Assembly: GCF_025947345.1 (NCBI RefSeq) | Contig: NZ_CP110011.1 | Span: 4,836,001 to 4,900,000, forward strand | DNA: 64,000 nucleotides | Reading direction: 5' to 3' | Origin: Flavobacterium sp. N502536 | GTDB lineage: Bacteria; Bacteroidota; Bacteroidia; Flavobacteriales; Flavobacteriaceae | Shown here: one piece after another, positions 44,438 to 53,775 of the stretch | How positions within the stretch are numbered: position 1 is the stretch's first letter | Layout of the letters: each line of letters starts with the position of its first letter | Notes under the pieces: model-generated | What the model saw: only the letters and a program-made list of their open reading frames with translations | Told to the model about the DNA's origin: nothing | Database searches by the model: none | Made by a program: the position numbers and the translations under genes

Positions 44438-46135
44438 ATGAGGTTGTCTTTTAATAAAAAATATGGATTATTAATCAATAGATGTATTCCATTGTTACTT
44501 ATCTTGTTTGGTAATTTACAATTAGCCCAGAGCCAAAATATCGATTCAACCATATTAGACGAGACTAAAACAGCAAACTTATATACTCTTTGTAAAGTAT
44601 GGGGATTTCTTAAATATTATCACCCAAATGTTGCGAAAGGACGTTTTAACTGGGACGAACAATTATTAAACATTATTCCTAAAATTGAAAAAGCTACAAG
44701 TAACGAAGCTATCTCTAAAATCTATATGGAGTGGATTGCCTCTCTAGGAGATATCAGCACGTGTCGTTCTTGTAAAGATGTGAAGTCTGATGAATATTTT
44801 GATAAAAATTTCAACCTTTCCTGGACGCAAAATACTGAATTGTTTTCTAGTGAGCTTTCAAAAAAATTAAAACAAATAGAAGACAACCGATTTCAGGGAA
44901 AGAATCATTATGTTTCTGCCACAAACGCTGGTAATGTAAAAATAACCAATGAACCACAATATGAAAATTTAGAGTTTCCAGATGAAAGCCATCGATTGTT
45001 AAGTTTGTTTAGATATTGGAATGTTGTTGAATATTTTTATCCCTACAAGTACATGACTGATGAAAATTGGGATGAAGTTTTAAAACAAATGATTCCTAAG
45101 TTCTTAAATTCAAAAAACAAAACAAAATATCATTTAGCAATGCTGGAAACAGTTGTTAAACTTAACGACTCACATGCAACTTTATACACAGATCCTATCG
45201 ATGATTACTTTGGAAGAAAATACAGTCCTGTATATTTTAATATGGTGGAAGATCAATTGGTAATTACTGGTTTTTATAATGATTCATTAGCAAAATTAAA
45301 TGATTTAAAAATTGGAGATGTTGTAGAAAAGTCAGAAGGAATAGCCGCAAAGAAAATAACTACAGCCAATGAAATCTATAATAGAGGATCTAATAATAAA
45401 GTAAAAGATTCTCACAATGGCTTTTTTGTAACAGCCGGAGCAACAGATTCTATAAAACTAAACATTAAACGTGGGGAGGACGAAATTGTTAAAAATTTCG
45501 GGCGTTATGATCTAAAACATATAAAAAGTCAATTCCCCACAAATAAAGAAAAATATAAAATTCTAGACAAAAATATTGGATATGTGGATATGAGTTACTT
45601 AGAAATGAAAGATGTTGACAAAATGATGTTAGATCTTAAAGCAACAAAAGCAATTATTATTGATTATAGAGCGTACATGAATTTCACTCCTTTTATGATA
45701 GCACGAAGATTGATTCGAACTAAAAAAGAGTTTGCAAAAGTGATAAAACCAGATCTTTCTTATCCCGGGAGATTTATTTGGAAACAAAGCGAAACAATTC
45801 CACCTAAAAACAATGACTATTACACTGGTAAAGTCATTGTCTTAGTTAATGAAAACACTCAAAGTGCATCCGAATTTGCAACTATGTTATTACAGACAGG
45901 TGACAATGTTACTACAATAGGTACCCAAACTTCCGGAGCAGATGGCAACGTTTCATATAATGATTTTTTAGGCTATAAATCAATCATTACAGGACTAGGT
46001 GTGTTTTACCCAGATAGAAGCGAAACTCAAAGGGTGGGCATAAAAATTAACGTTGTTGTTCATCCCACTATTAAAGGTATTCGGGAAGGAAGAGACGAAA
46101 TTCTTGAAAAAGCACTAGAGTTTGCAAAAAAATAA
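44438..46135 (+). CDS. S41-family (C-terminal processing) serine peptidase
   Basis: 565 residues with an N-terminal signal region (CIPLLLILFGNLQLAQS). Residues about 30-260 hold the helical N-terminal domain typical of Bacteroidota S41 proteins (LYTLCKVWGFLKYYHPNVAKG, FRYWNVVEYFYPYKY). A PDZ-like segment (LKIGDVVEKSEG) follows, then the catalytic domain with VNENTQSASEFATMLLQTG, where the serine nucleophile is in the SASE motif (Ser476/Ser478). After it comes TIGTQTSGADGN. The enzyme is expected to cut peptides or protein tails in the periplasm. Two terminator hairpins follow at 46203-46290. It appears monocistronic, and its natural substrate is unknown. Confidence 0.87.
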   Translation: MRLSFNKKYGLLINRCIPLLLILFGNLQLAQSQNIDSTILDETKTANLYTLCKVWGFLKYYHPNVAKGRFNWDEQLLNIIPKIEKATSNEAISKIYMEWIASLGDISTCRSCKDVKSDEYFDKNFNLSWTQNTELFSSELSKKLKQIEDNRFQGKNHYVSATNAGNVKITNEPQYENLEFPDESHRLLSLFRYWNVVEYFYPYKYMTDENWDEVLKQMIPKFLNSKNKTKYHLAMLETVVKLNDSHATLYTDPIDDYFGRKYSPVYFNMVEDQLVITGFYNDSLAKLNDLKIGDVVEKSEGIAAKKITTANEIYNRGSNNKVKDSHNGFFVTAGATDSIKLNIKRGEDEIVKNFGRYDLKHIKSQFPTNKEKYKILDKNIGYVDMSYLEMKDVDKMMLDLKATKAIIIDYRAYMNFTPFMIARRLIRTKKEFAKVIKPDLSYPGRFIWKQSETIPPKNNDYYTGKVIVLVNENTQSASEFATMLLQTGDNVTTIGTQTSGADGNVSYNDFLGYKSIITGLGVFYPDRSETQRVGIKINVVVHPTIKGIREGRDEILEKALEFAKK

Positions 46136-46202
46136 AAATAGAAATCTAGGGGTTCAGGTTTAAGATACTAATCCTACTCTCCTCAAAAAAAGAGTGAAAA
46201 AA

Positions 46203-46290
46203 GTAAAAAGATTGCTTTTTCAATCTTTTCAAAAACCTAAAATAACAGTGGTCAAACCTGCAAATCTTAAGATTCGCAGGTTTTTTTATT
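46203..46290 (+). terminator. Two consecutive terminator hairpins
   Basis: The first is AAAAGATTG / CAATCTTTT (about 46206-46230). The second is AAACCTGC (46254-46261) / GCAGGTTT (46276-46283), with an inner AATCTT/AAGATT pairing, followed by a T run. They separate the S41 peptidase from the synthase operon and argue against a protein-coding frame there. Confidence 0.8.
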
Positions 46291-46455
46291 TTCTGCACTT
46301 CTTAATCTCTATAAAACAACTCGAAAGTTTCTATTCCCAACGGAGCTGTCAATTACTTTGGCCAACTGATTTCGGTTTTCATTCCAATAACCGTAAGTTT
46401 TCATGTAAAATGCCGTAGATTTTTACAATTACAAAGAGCTAAATTTAAGTTTTAA

Positions 46456-46653
46456 TTGGCTGTAATTGAAACACTGAACAATATTTTAGAAATAAAATCT
46501 CCCTTTTCGTTATCAAAAAATGAAACAAATACATTAGATAACCGTTCGGACGAATCAAAAAAAACTATAAGAATCATAAAAAAAGAAGTTTTTTTTTACA
46601 CACAAGCTAATAATAAACCCATATTTAAAGTTTTTGTAAAAAAATCATTATAA
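46456..46653 (+). CDS. Doubtful 65-codon open frame upstream of the synthase operon
   Basis: The frame starts at TTG directly after an in-frame stop and ends at TAA, 135 bp before the first synthase gene. The product is lysine-rich with no signal peptide or domain. No ribosome binding site is visible. It is probably untranslated upstream sequence. The remaining DNA between 46290 and 46788 shows no other gene; it must hold the operon promoter, which I could not pinpoint. Confidence 0.15.
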   Translation: MAVIETLNNILEIKSPFSLSKNETNTLDNRSDESKKTIRIIKKEVFFYTQANNKPIFKVFVKKSL

Positions 46654-46788
46654 AATTAATGTTAATACTTAAAAATTAGCAGAAATTTATTACTTTTATT
46701 CCACTATACCACATTAACTAAATTGTACCATAAAGGCCATGATTATAGTTATTAGCATTTCCAAATCTCATTTCAATCTTATCAACCT

Positions 46789-49700
46789 ATGAAAAATTTA
46801 ACCCTTATAGGATTAACGCCTTTTGAAAAGCCTGATGTCAACCTGATGTCTAAACTATATCAGGCTGGAGCATTCCCCGTATTAAGTTTGGGATATGATA
46901 AAGCAATCGCTCAGGAAGCATTAAAACAACTTGAACTGATCAATATACCTTCCTATGGTATACATCTCACCAATGACAAGTTAACCTCACTTCAACTGTC
47001 GGGGCAGGTAAGTCACCTTATCCTTCCTTTTGGGATCTCAACAAACGCCTATCCGAACGTATCACGTATTTATCAGGTAAACAGTCTGGAGCAAGCCAAA
47101 AAAGCCGAACAGCTGGGAGCTATTGGAATTATTGTGAAAGGAAATGAAGCTGGAGGATTAGTTGGTTATGAATCGACATTTGTTTTGTTTCAGCGTGTCA
47201 TACAAGAAATCAAAACTATACCTGTATGGGTACAAGGAGGAATAGGTCTTCATACCGCCGCCGCTGTAAAAGCACTTGGCGCAAATGGTATTGTATTAGA
47301 CAGTCAATTGGCACTATATCCCGAAAGTACCATTCCTCAGGACCTCAAAAATTTATGTTCCAAATTAAATGGGACAGAAACTAAGATCATCGCCGACCAT
47401 CGCGTATTGGTGAGACCTAATTCACCTGTTTTATCTGAGAATGTTTCTATCGAAGAGTTAGAACACTATTATAATGACCTTGACCCGAGCAAAAGTTACA
47501 TTCCAATGGGACAAGACATTGCTTTGGCAACAGAGCTGTATGAAAATTTCAAAACGCTAAAAAAATTGGTTTTTGGATTTAAAGAAGCTATGTATGGTCA
47601 TCTAAAACAAGCAAAAGCCTCTCCAATCATTGATCAAAACAATCCGTTAGCCAAACAACTTGGCCTGCGCTACCCTATTGCACAAGGGCCAATGACCCGC
47701 GTGAGCGACGTTGCGGCATTTGCCAATGCTGTAGCAGAAACAGGAGCCTTACCTTTTATAGCCCTTTCTTTACTCAAAGGAGAGCAAGCAAGAACATTAG
47801 TTCTCGAAACTCAAAAACTTGCCGGTAATAAAACCTGGGGTGTCGGTATATTAGGTTTTGCACCACAGGAGTTGCGGGAAGAGCAAACCACTTATATCCT
47901 TGAAGCCAAACCTCCGGTAGTATTAATCGCGGGAGGTCGGCCTGCACAGGCTAAAGTATTTGAAAAAGCGGGCATAACTACCTTTTTACATGTCCCTTCC
48001 CCTGCTTTATTGGATATTTTCCTAAAAGAAGGTGCCAAAAATTTCATCTTTGAAGGTAGGGAATGTGGCGGACATGTTGGCCCACTATCCAGCACCGTAC
48101 TTTGGGAAAAACAAATCGAACGTATTTTAAAAGAAGATCATCCGGAAAATATAAGTGTATTTTTTGCCGGTGGAATTCATGATGCTTTTTCCACAGCCTT
48201 TGTGGCTATCATGGCCGCTCCTCTGGCTGCCCGGGGTGTAAAAGTTGGGGTACTGATGGGAACTGCCTATTTGTACACACAGGAAGCGGTGAGTACAGGT
48301 GCGATTCAGCAAGAGTTTCAGCAACAAGCGATGCAGGCCAAAGATACTGTGCTCCTGGAAACCGCGCCAGGTCATGAAACACGTTGTTTAAATACAGCAT
48401 TCGCCTCACATTTCGACAATGAAAAGAAAAAACTGCTGGCCATTGGAATGGACAAAAAGGAAATTTGGGAACAGCTTGAAAAACTGAATGTAGGACGTCT
48501 CAGGATTGCTGCAAAAGGCATTGACCGTCAAGGCGACGCCCTTGTTACTATACCTAAAAACCAACAGCTTGATTTAGGTATGTACATGATCGGACAAGTA
48601 GCAACCATGCACAACCAGGTAATTACGCTTGAATCACTCCACCATGACGTTGCGATCGAGAATCAAAAACATATTACACAGGCAGCATTACCAGAAAAAC
48701 CTATATCAACCGAAAAAGCATTGGACATCGCTATTATAGGTATGGAATGCGTGTTTCCGGGTGCCAAAAATTTAGCAGAATACTGGCGCAATATCATTCT
48801 TGGAAAAGACTGCGTTACCGAAGTACCGGACGAGCGATGGAATAAAGAGATTTATTATCAACCCGACTCCAATGCTTCAGATGTATCCCATTCCAAATGG
48901 GGAGGTTTTATTCCGAAAATAGATTTTGACCCCATAGAATTTGGTATTCCGCCACAATCACTTGCGGCGATAGAACCCACTCAGCTTCTAACTTTACTCG
49001 TTGCCAAACGTGCAATGGAAGATGCCGGTTATGGTGAAAAACAAATTAATAGAGAAAATATATCGGTTATCATCGGGGCTGAAGGCGGAAATGATCTTGC
49101 CAATAGTTATAGTTTCAGAGGTTATTACAAACAAGTTTTTGGAGAACTTCATGAAGAAGTCGAAAAAGCATTTCCACACACCACCGAGGATTCGTTCCCG
49201 GGTATATTAGCCAATGTTATTGCCGGAAGAATCACAAACCGTCTGGATTTGGGTGGAAGAAATTTTACTGTAGACGCGGCCTGTGCCTCATCGATGGCTG
49301 CCATTGATCTGGCCTGCCAGGAACTGATACTGGGCAAATCGGATATGGTACTAACCGGAGGAGTCGATTTACATAATGGTATCAACGATTATCTGATGTT
49401 TTCCAGCACACATGCCCTCTCCCGCAAAGGACGCTGCGCAACATTTGACAGCACTGCCGACGGTATTGCTCTTGGCGAAGGGGTTGCCATATTGGTCTTA
49501 AAACGATATGAAGATGCCCTGCGCGACGGTGATCGTATTTATTCTGTTATTAAAGGTGTCGGAGGATCCAGCGACGGTAAAGCTCTTGGTCTTACTGCTC
49601 CGCGAAAAATTGGTCAGGTACGCGCCTTAGAACGCGCCTACGATCAGGCAGGTATCAGTGCAGCAGCAGTTGGTTTAGTGGAAGCTCATGGCACTGGAAC

Positions 49701-52700
49701 GGTAGTTGGAGACAAAACAGAACTTAGCGCGCTCACCAATTTATTCAGCAGGTCCGGAGCTTTACCGGCTCAGACACATCTCGGATCTGTAAAAACTCAA
49801 ATTGGGCACACCAAATGTGCGGCAGGTTTGGCCGGACTTATCAAAGCCTCTATGGCGGTATACCATGGCGTAAAACCTCCTACGCTTCATCTTCAACAGC
49901 CCAATGCCTATTACAATGTACATACAAGTCCTTTTGCTTTTCATTCCATAACAGGATTATGGTCTGAAGAAAAACGGTATGCCGGAATTAGTGCCTTCGG
50001 TTTTGGCGGTACCAATTTTCATATGGTAATCGAAAATCACCCGCAAAAAGAAGAGACTGTCACACTTCAATCCTGGGCGTCTGAGCTATTCGTCTTCCGT
50101 GGTGATAATTATGATCAGGCCAAAATTCAATTGGAACAGGTAAAAACGCTATTGGAAATCAATGACAGTTTATCCCTAAAAGACATTGCCTACAGTTTAG
50201 TCGCCGGTTCCGAAAAACCGATCCAACTAAGTATTGTTGCCGATACAACCGAAGATTTGATGATGAAAATCGAACTCTTGTTAACGGGTATTGAAAGTAA
50301 AGATATCTTTATTGTCAACCAACAAGCCGGTAAAACTGCATTTCTGTTCCCCGGTCAAGGCAGCCAAAACATTCATATGGCACAAGACCTGTTTGTGCTG
50401 TTTCCGGTCCTGCGCAAACTTATAGCACAATATCCTGATTTAGAAAAAGTTGTTTTTCCTGCAGCCACATTTGATACCGCGGCATTAAAAAAACAAAAGG
50501 AAACCATTAAGGATACGCGTCTGGCACAACCTCTTTTAGGTATCGTAGACCTTGCCTTAGCTCAATTGTTACAGTCATTTGGCATCCTGCCTGATATGTT
50601 GGCAGGACATAGTTATGGAGAATTACCTGCATTGTGTTTCGCCGGTGTATTTGACGAACAACAGTTGGTTGAACTCAGCAGCAAACGTGCACAAAGCATT
50701 TTAGAGGCTGTTGAAGATGGTGATCCCGGAACTATGGTAGCCGTAAACATCGATGCAGATCGCCTGAAAGCGATTCTTGAACAGCATCCGGACTGCTATC
50801 CTGTCAATTATAATTCACCAACTCAATGTGTTGTGGCCGGAAGTACCGCGGCCATTGACAAATTTATGGAACACCTTAAAAACGAGCGTATCTCTTCCAA
50901 AAAACTGGAAGTTGCTTGCGCCTTTCACAGTCCGTTGGTAAGCAAATCCAAAGATTTGTATGCTGATGTTCTGAAAGAAATTCCTTTTCAGGAAATGCAA
51001 ATTCCAGTCTGGTCAAACACTACCGCAAACTTATACCCAAGCCCGGTATCTGATATCAAAGTACAATTGACCGATCACTTGGTTCAACCCGTACGTTTTG
51101 TTGACGAAATCCAGGCGATGTATGCCGATGGAGCGAGAATATTTATTGAAGTAGGTCCCGGAAAAGTATTGACCGGTTTAACAAAATCCTGCCTCAACCA
51201 AGATGCGATAACCCTGCATGTCGAGGACAACAACCGTAACAGTCTCACCCATTTACTTTGTATGCTTGCGCAATACCTTGGAACCGGCCGAACCCTTAAT
51301 TTAAACAAACTTTTTGAAGGCAGACACACGACTTTAATCCAGATCGATCAACCCGACCTTTACAAAAAAAGCCCAACCATTTGGCGTATAAATGGACAAG
51401 CCGCTCATCCAACAACAGGAACATTACCTACTCATGGTGCCTTACCCATAATAACTCCCCTTCATATGACAAACTCGACGATCATCCAGAAAACAGAGAC
51501 ACAACCAGTCGCAGAACACGTATTACAGGAGTATTTAAACAGTATGAAACTGTTGATTCAGGCGCAGCGAGATGTCATGCTTTCCTTCTTAGGACAGCAG
51601 GGACACATCAATCCTATCCCGGTTTATGCTACAACAACAGCAAATACCACCGCTGATCAATTCGTACCCACACGAATTGCCAACGATAAACCGATAGCTA
51701 CAGTGACCCTCCCAATACCATCAACAGATATCAAATCCTTGTTGTTAAACGTAGTCTGCGAAAAAACGGGTTATCCGCATGAAATGTTAGGTATGGAAAT
51801 GGATCTGGAAGCTGACCTCAGCATAGATTCTATTAAAAGAGTTGAAATCATCGGAACGCTCCGCAATGAGTTGGGTATTCTTAACAGTGATCATGAAAAT
51901 GAAGACACCGTCATGGAACAACTGGCGGCAATAAAGACTTTAAATGGACTCGTAATCTGGCTTACGGAATACACAGGCACTGTTGCTTCTCCTGTCGCAA
52001 CGGTTGAATTATCACTCGAATCGCCTGTAATAGCTGCTAAAGCTATCCGTACACTTGCAGAACTGCAAACGGCCATTTTAGATATTGTCAGCGAAAAGAC
52101 CGGCTATCCAAAAGAGATGTTAGGACTGGATCTGGATCTGGAAGCCGATTTAAGTATCGATTCTATCAAACGAATGGAAATTATCAGCGATCTAAAATTC
52201 AAAATCGGATTTGGTGATGACAAGGAGCAAGCTGATGATCTTATGGAAAACTTAGCAGCCATAAAAACGCTAAATGGCTTAGCAACCTGGATAAGTGAAA
52301 TGAGTACAATTGAACCTGTACAAAGTTTACTAACACGCCTGCGATTTGATTTGATACCAACCGCTATTTTCGAAGCACAAAATACCGAAACACTTAAAGG
52401 AAAACGATTTGCAATAGCCCCGGACAATGGCACACAAACAGCGGCAATTAAAACGATATTGGAACAACATGGTGCAATTGCACAATTGGTTCATACAGAT
52501 CAGGATTTGACGCTCTTTGATGGACTGATTATTTCCGATATAGGCTCCGCTGCTGTCAAACATAGTATCATCGACCACGTTGCTTTGATTAAAAAAATGG
52601 ATCTTGAAAAAGCACAATGGATTTATTTGATCTCAGATATCCCGGCACATATTGAAAAATTAGAAGACACCCGTGCACTGCGCCACTATCAGGGCTATTC

Positions 52701-53754
52701 CGGCTTATTCAAAAGTTTAGCCCGTGAGTATGAACAAACCAACTGCAGGCTTATCACTCTCAATACCCCGCAGGAAATAGAGCAAATAGCCGAAATTACA
52801 TTACGCGAAATCCTGACCGCAGACCAATCAGCGGAAGTCATTTACAAACACGATCAACGACATAAAGTCGACATCATACCTTCACCAATGTTAACGGCTC
52901 TTGACCAGGCACACATTCACCTTGATCAAAAATCGGTTGTTTTAGTTCTTGGCGGAGGACAGGGTATTACTGCTGAACTCGTAAAACATATGTCAGCAGC
53001 TTATCCGTGTACCTATATCCTTGTCGGCAGATCAACAGATCCGAGAGAAGTTAATACCGATTCAAAAGAATTAGAGTTGATGAAATCGCGAGAAGAAATC
53101 AGAAGCTACCTCATCAAGACCGGTAATTTTACCACGCCGCCTCAAATTGAAAAAGAGACCTCGCGAATTTTCAAAAACAATCAGATCCTGCGTACCATTC
53201 ACGACATGGAACAATTGGGAAATAAAGTTGTCTATCAATCCTTAGATGTTTGTGATGAAGAAGGATTGACTCAGCTTCTCCATGATATTTATGAACAATA
53301 CGGCCAATTAGATGGTGTCATTCATGGTGCAGGTCTTTTGGAGGACAAACTTTTCAAACAGAAAACAACCAGTTCTTTTGAACGTGTTTTTGACACAAAA
53401 GTAAAACCCTTACGTGTCCTGGCCGAGCAATTGCGCTCAGATTGCCAATTTGTAGTTCTGTTTTCAAGCATCGCTTCTGTCTATGGCAACAAAGGCCAAA
53501 CCGATTATGCAGCAGCAAATAGTGTGTTGGACGATTATGCCAATGCATTAAACAAAAGGTTAAAAGGAAAAGTAATCTCGATCAACTGGGGGCCATGGAA
53601 AGGGGCAGGAATGGTTTCTACCTCATTGGAAAATGAGTACGAACGCCGCGGAATTTCACTGATCCCATTAGAGGAAGGAAAAGAGCTATTTCTTAACGAA
53701 ATCAAATATGGAACAGAAAGTCAGGTATTAATCATGTCCGGTAAAAATTGGTAA
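46789..53754 (+). CDS. Pfa-like type I synthase: ER-like, ER, KS, AT, ACP, ACP, KR
   Basis: 2321 residues. Two FMN-type FabK/PfaD/nitronate-monooxygenase-like barrels are at about 1-270 (EAGGLVG, degenerate) and 285-620 (YPIAQGPMTRVSD; ECGGHVGP). The KS (about 645-1100) has an intact triad: Cys832 (DAACASS), His967 (EAHGTGT) and His1007 (IGHTKCA). The AT (about 1180-1480) has Ser1275 (GHSYGE) and His1380 (AFHSP, suggesting malonyl). Two ACPs carry LSIDSIKR with Ser1681 and Ser1792, the motif of PfaA carrier proteins. The KR (about 2045-2310) has LVLGGGQGI, FSSIASVYGN and DYAAAN. This matches polyunsaturated-fatty-acid-type iterative synthases with a PfaD-like reductase fused in front. It is cytosolic and builds and reduces the chain with the next protein. 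Confidence 0.92.
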   Translation: MKNLTLIGLTPFEKPDVNLMSKLYQAGAFPVLSLGYDKAIAQEALKQLELINIPSYGIHLTNDKLTSLQLSGQVSHLILPFGISTNAYPNVSRIYQVNSLEQAKKAEQLGAIGIIVKGNEAGGLVGYESTFVLFQRVIQEIKTIPVWVQGGIGLHTAAAVKALGANGIVLDSQLALYPESTIPQDLKNLCSKLNGTETKIIADHRVLVRPNSPVLSENVSIEELEHYYNDLDPSKSYIPMGQDIALATELYENFKTLKKLVFGFKEAMYGHLKQAKASPIIDQNNPLAKQLGLRYPIAQGPMTRVSDVAAFANAVAETGALPFIALSLLKGEQARTLVLETQKLAGNKTWGVGILGFAPQELREEQTTYILEAKPPVVLIAGGRPAQAKVFEKAGITTFLHVPSPALLDIFLKEGAKNFIFEGRECGGHVGPLSSTVLWEKQIERILKEDHPENISVFFAGGIHDAFSTAFVAIMAAPLAARGVKVGVLMGTAYLYTQEAVSTGAIQQEFQQQAMQAKDTVLLETAPGHETRCLNTAFASHFDNEKKKLLAIGMDKKEIWEQLEKLNVGRLRIAAKGIDRQGDALVTIPKNQQLDLGMYMIGQVATMHNQVITLESLHHDVAIENQKHITQAALPEKPISTEKALDIAIIGMECVFPGAKNLAEYWRNIILGKDCVTEVPDERWNKEIYYQPDSNASDVSHSKWGGFIPKIDFDPIEFGIPPQSLAAIEPTQLLTLLVAKRAMEDAGYGEKQINRENISVIIGAEGGNDLANSYSFRGYYKQVFGELHEEVEKAFPHTTEDSFPGILANVIAGRITNRLDLGGRNFTVDAACASSMAAIDLACQELILGKSDMVLTGGVDLHNGINDYLMFSSTHALSRKGRCATFDSTADGIALGEGVAILVLKRYEDALRDGDRIYSVIKGVGGSSDGKALGLTAPRKIGQVRALERAYDQAGISAAAVGLVEAHGTGTVVGDKTELSALTNLFSRSGALPAQTHLGSVKTQIGHTKCAAGLAGLIKASMAVYHGVKPPTLHLQQPNAYYNVHTSPFAFHSITGLWSEEKRYAGISAFGFGGTNFHMVIENHPQKEETVTLQSWASELFVFRGDNYDQAKIQLEQVKTLLEINDSLSLKDIAYSLVAGSEKPIQLSIVADTTEDLMMKIELLLTGIESKDIFIVNQQAGKTAFLFPGQGSQNIHMAQDLFVLFPVLRKLIAQYPDLEKVVFPAATFDTAALKKQKETIKDTRLAQPLLGIVDLALAQLLQSFGILPDMLAGHSYGELPALCFAGVFDEQQLVELSSKRAQSILEAVEDGDPGTMVAVNIDADRLKAILEQHPDCYPVNYNSPTQCVVAGSTAAIDKFMEHLKNERISSKKLEVACAFHSPLVSKSKDLYADVLKEIPFQEMQIPVWSNTTANLYPSPVSDIKVQLTDHLVQPVRFVDEIQAMYADGARIFIEVGPGKVLTGLTKSCLNQDAITLHVEDNNRNSLTHLLCMLAQYLGTGRTLNLNKLFEGRHTTLIQIDQPDLYKKSPTIWRINGQAAHPTTGTLPTHGALPIITPLHMTNSTIIQKTETQPVAEHVLQEYLNSMKLLIQAQRDVMLSFLGQQGHINPIPVYATTTANTTADQFVPTRIANDKPIATVTLPIPSTDIKSLLLNVVCEKTGYPHEMLGMEMDLEADLSIDSIKRVEIIGTLRNELGILNSDHENEDTVMEQLAAIKTLNGLVIWLTEYTGTVASPVATVELSLESPVIAAKAIRTLAELQTAILDIVSEKTGYPKEMLGLDLDLEADLSIDSIKRMEIISDLKFKIGFGDDKEQADDLMENLAAIKTLNGLATWISEMSTIEPVQSLLTRLRFDLIPTAIFEAQNTETLKGKRFAIAPDNGTQTAAIKTILEQHGAIAQLVHTDQDLTLFDGLIISDIGSAAVKHSIIDHVALIKKMDLEKAQWIYLISDIPAHIEKLEDTRALRHYQGYSGLFKSLAREYEQTNCRLITLNTPQEIEQIAEITLREILTADQSAEVIYKHDQRHKVDIIPSPMLTALDQAHIHLDQKSVVLVLGGGQGITAELVKHMSAAYPCTYILVGRSTDPREVNTDSKELELMKSREEIRSYLIKTGNFTTPPQIEKETSRIFKNNQILRTIHDMEQLGNKVVYQSLDVCDEEGLTQLLHDIYEQYGQLDGVIHGAGLLEDKLFKQKTTSSFERVFDTKVKPLRVLAEQLRSDCQFVVLFSSIASVYGNKGQTDYAAANSVLDDYANALNKRLKGKVISINWGPWKGAGMVSTSLENEYERRGISLIPLEEGKELFLNEIKYGTESQVLIMSGKNW

Positions 53755-53775
53755 AAACCGCTGTATTCGTCTATT

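Noticed and set aside
46194..46418. 74-codon frame starting at GTG
   Set aside because: It runs through two terminator hairpins and has no protein-like features beyond Lys/Phe bias.
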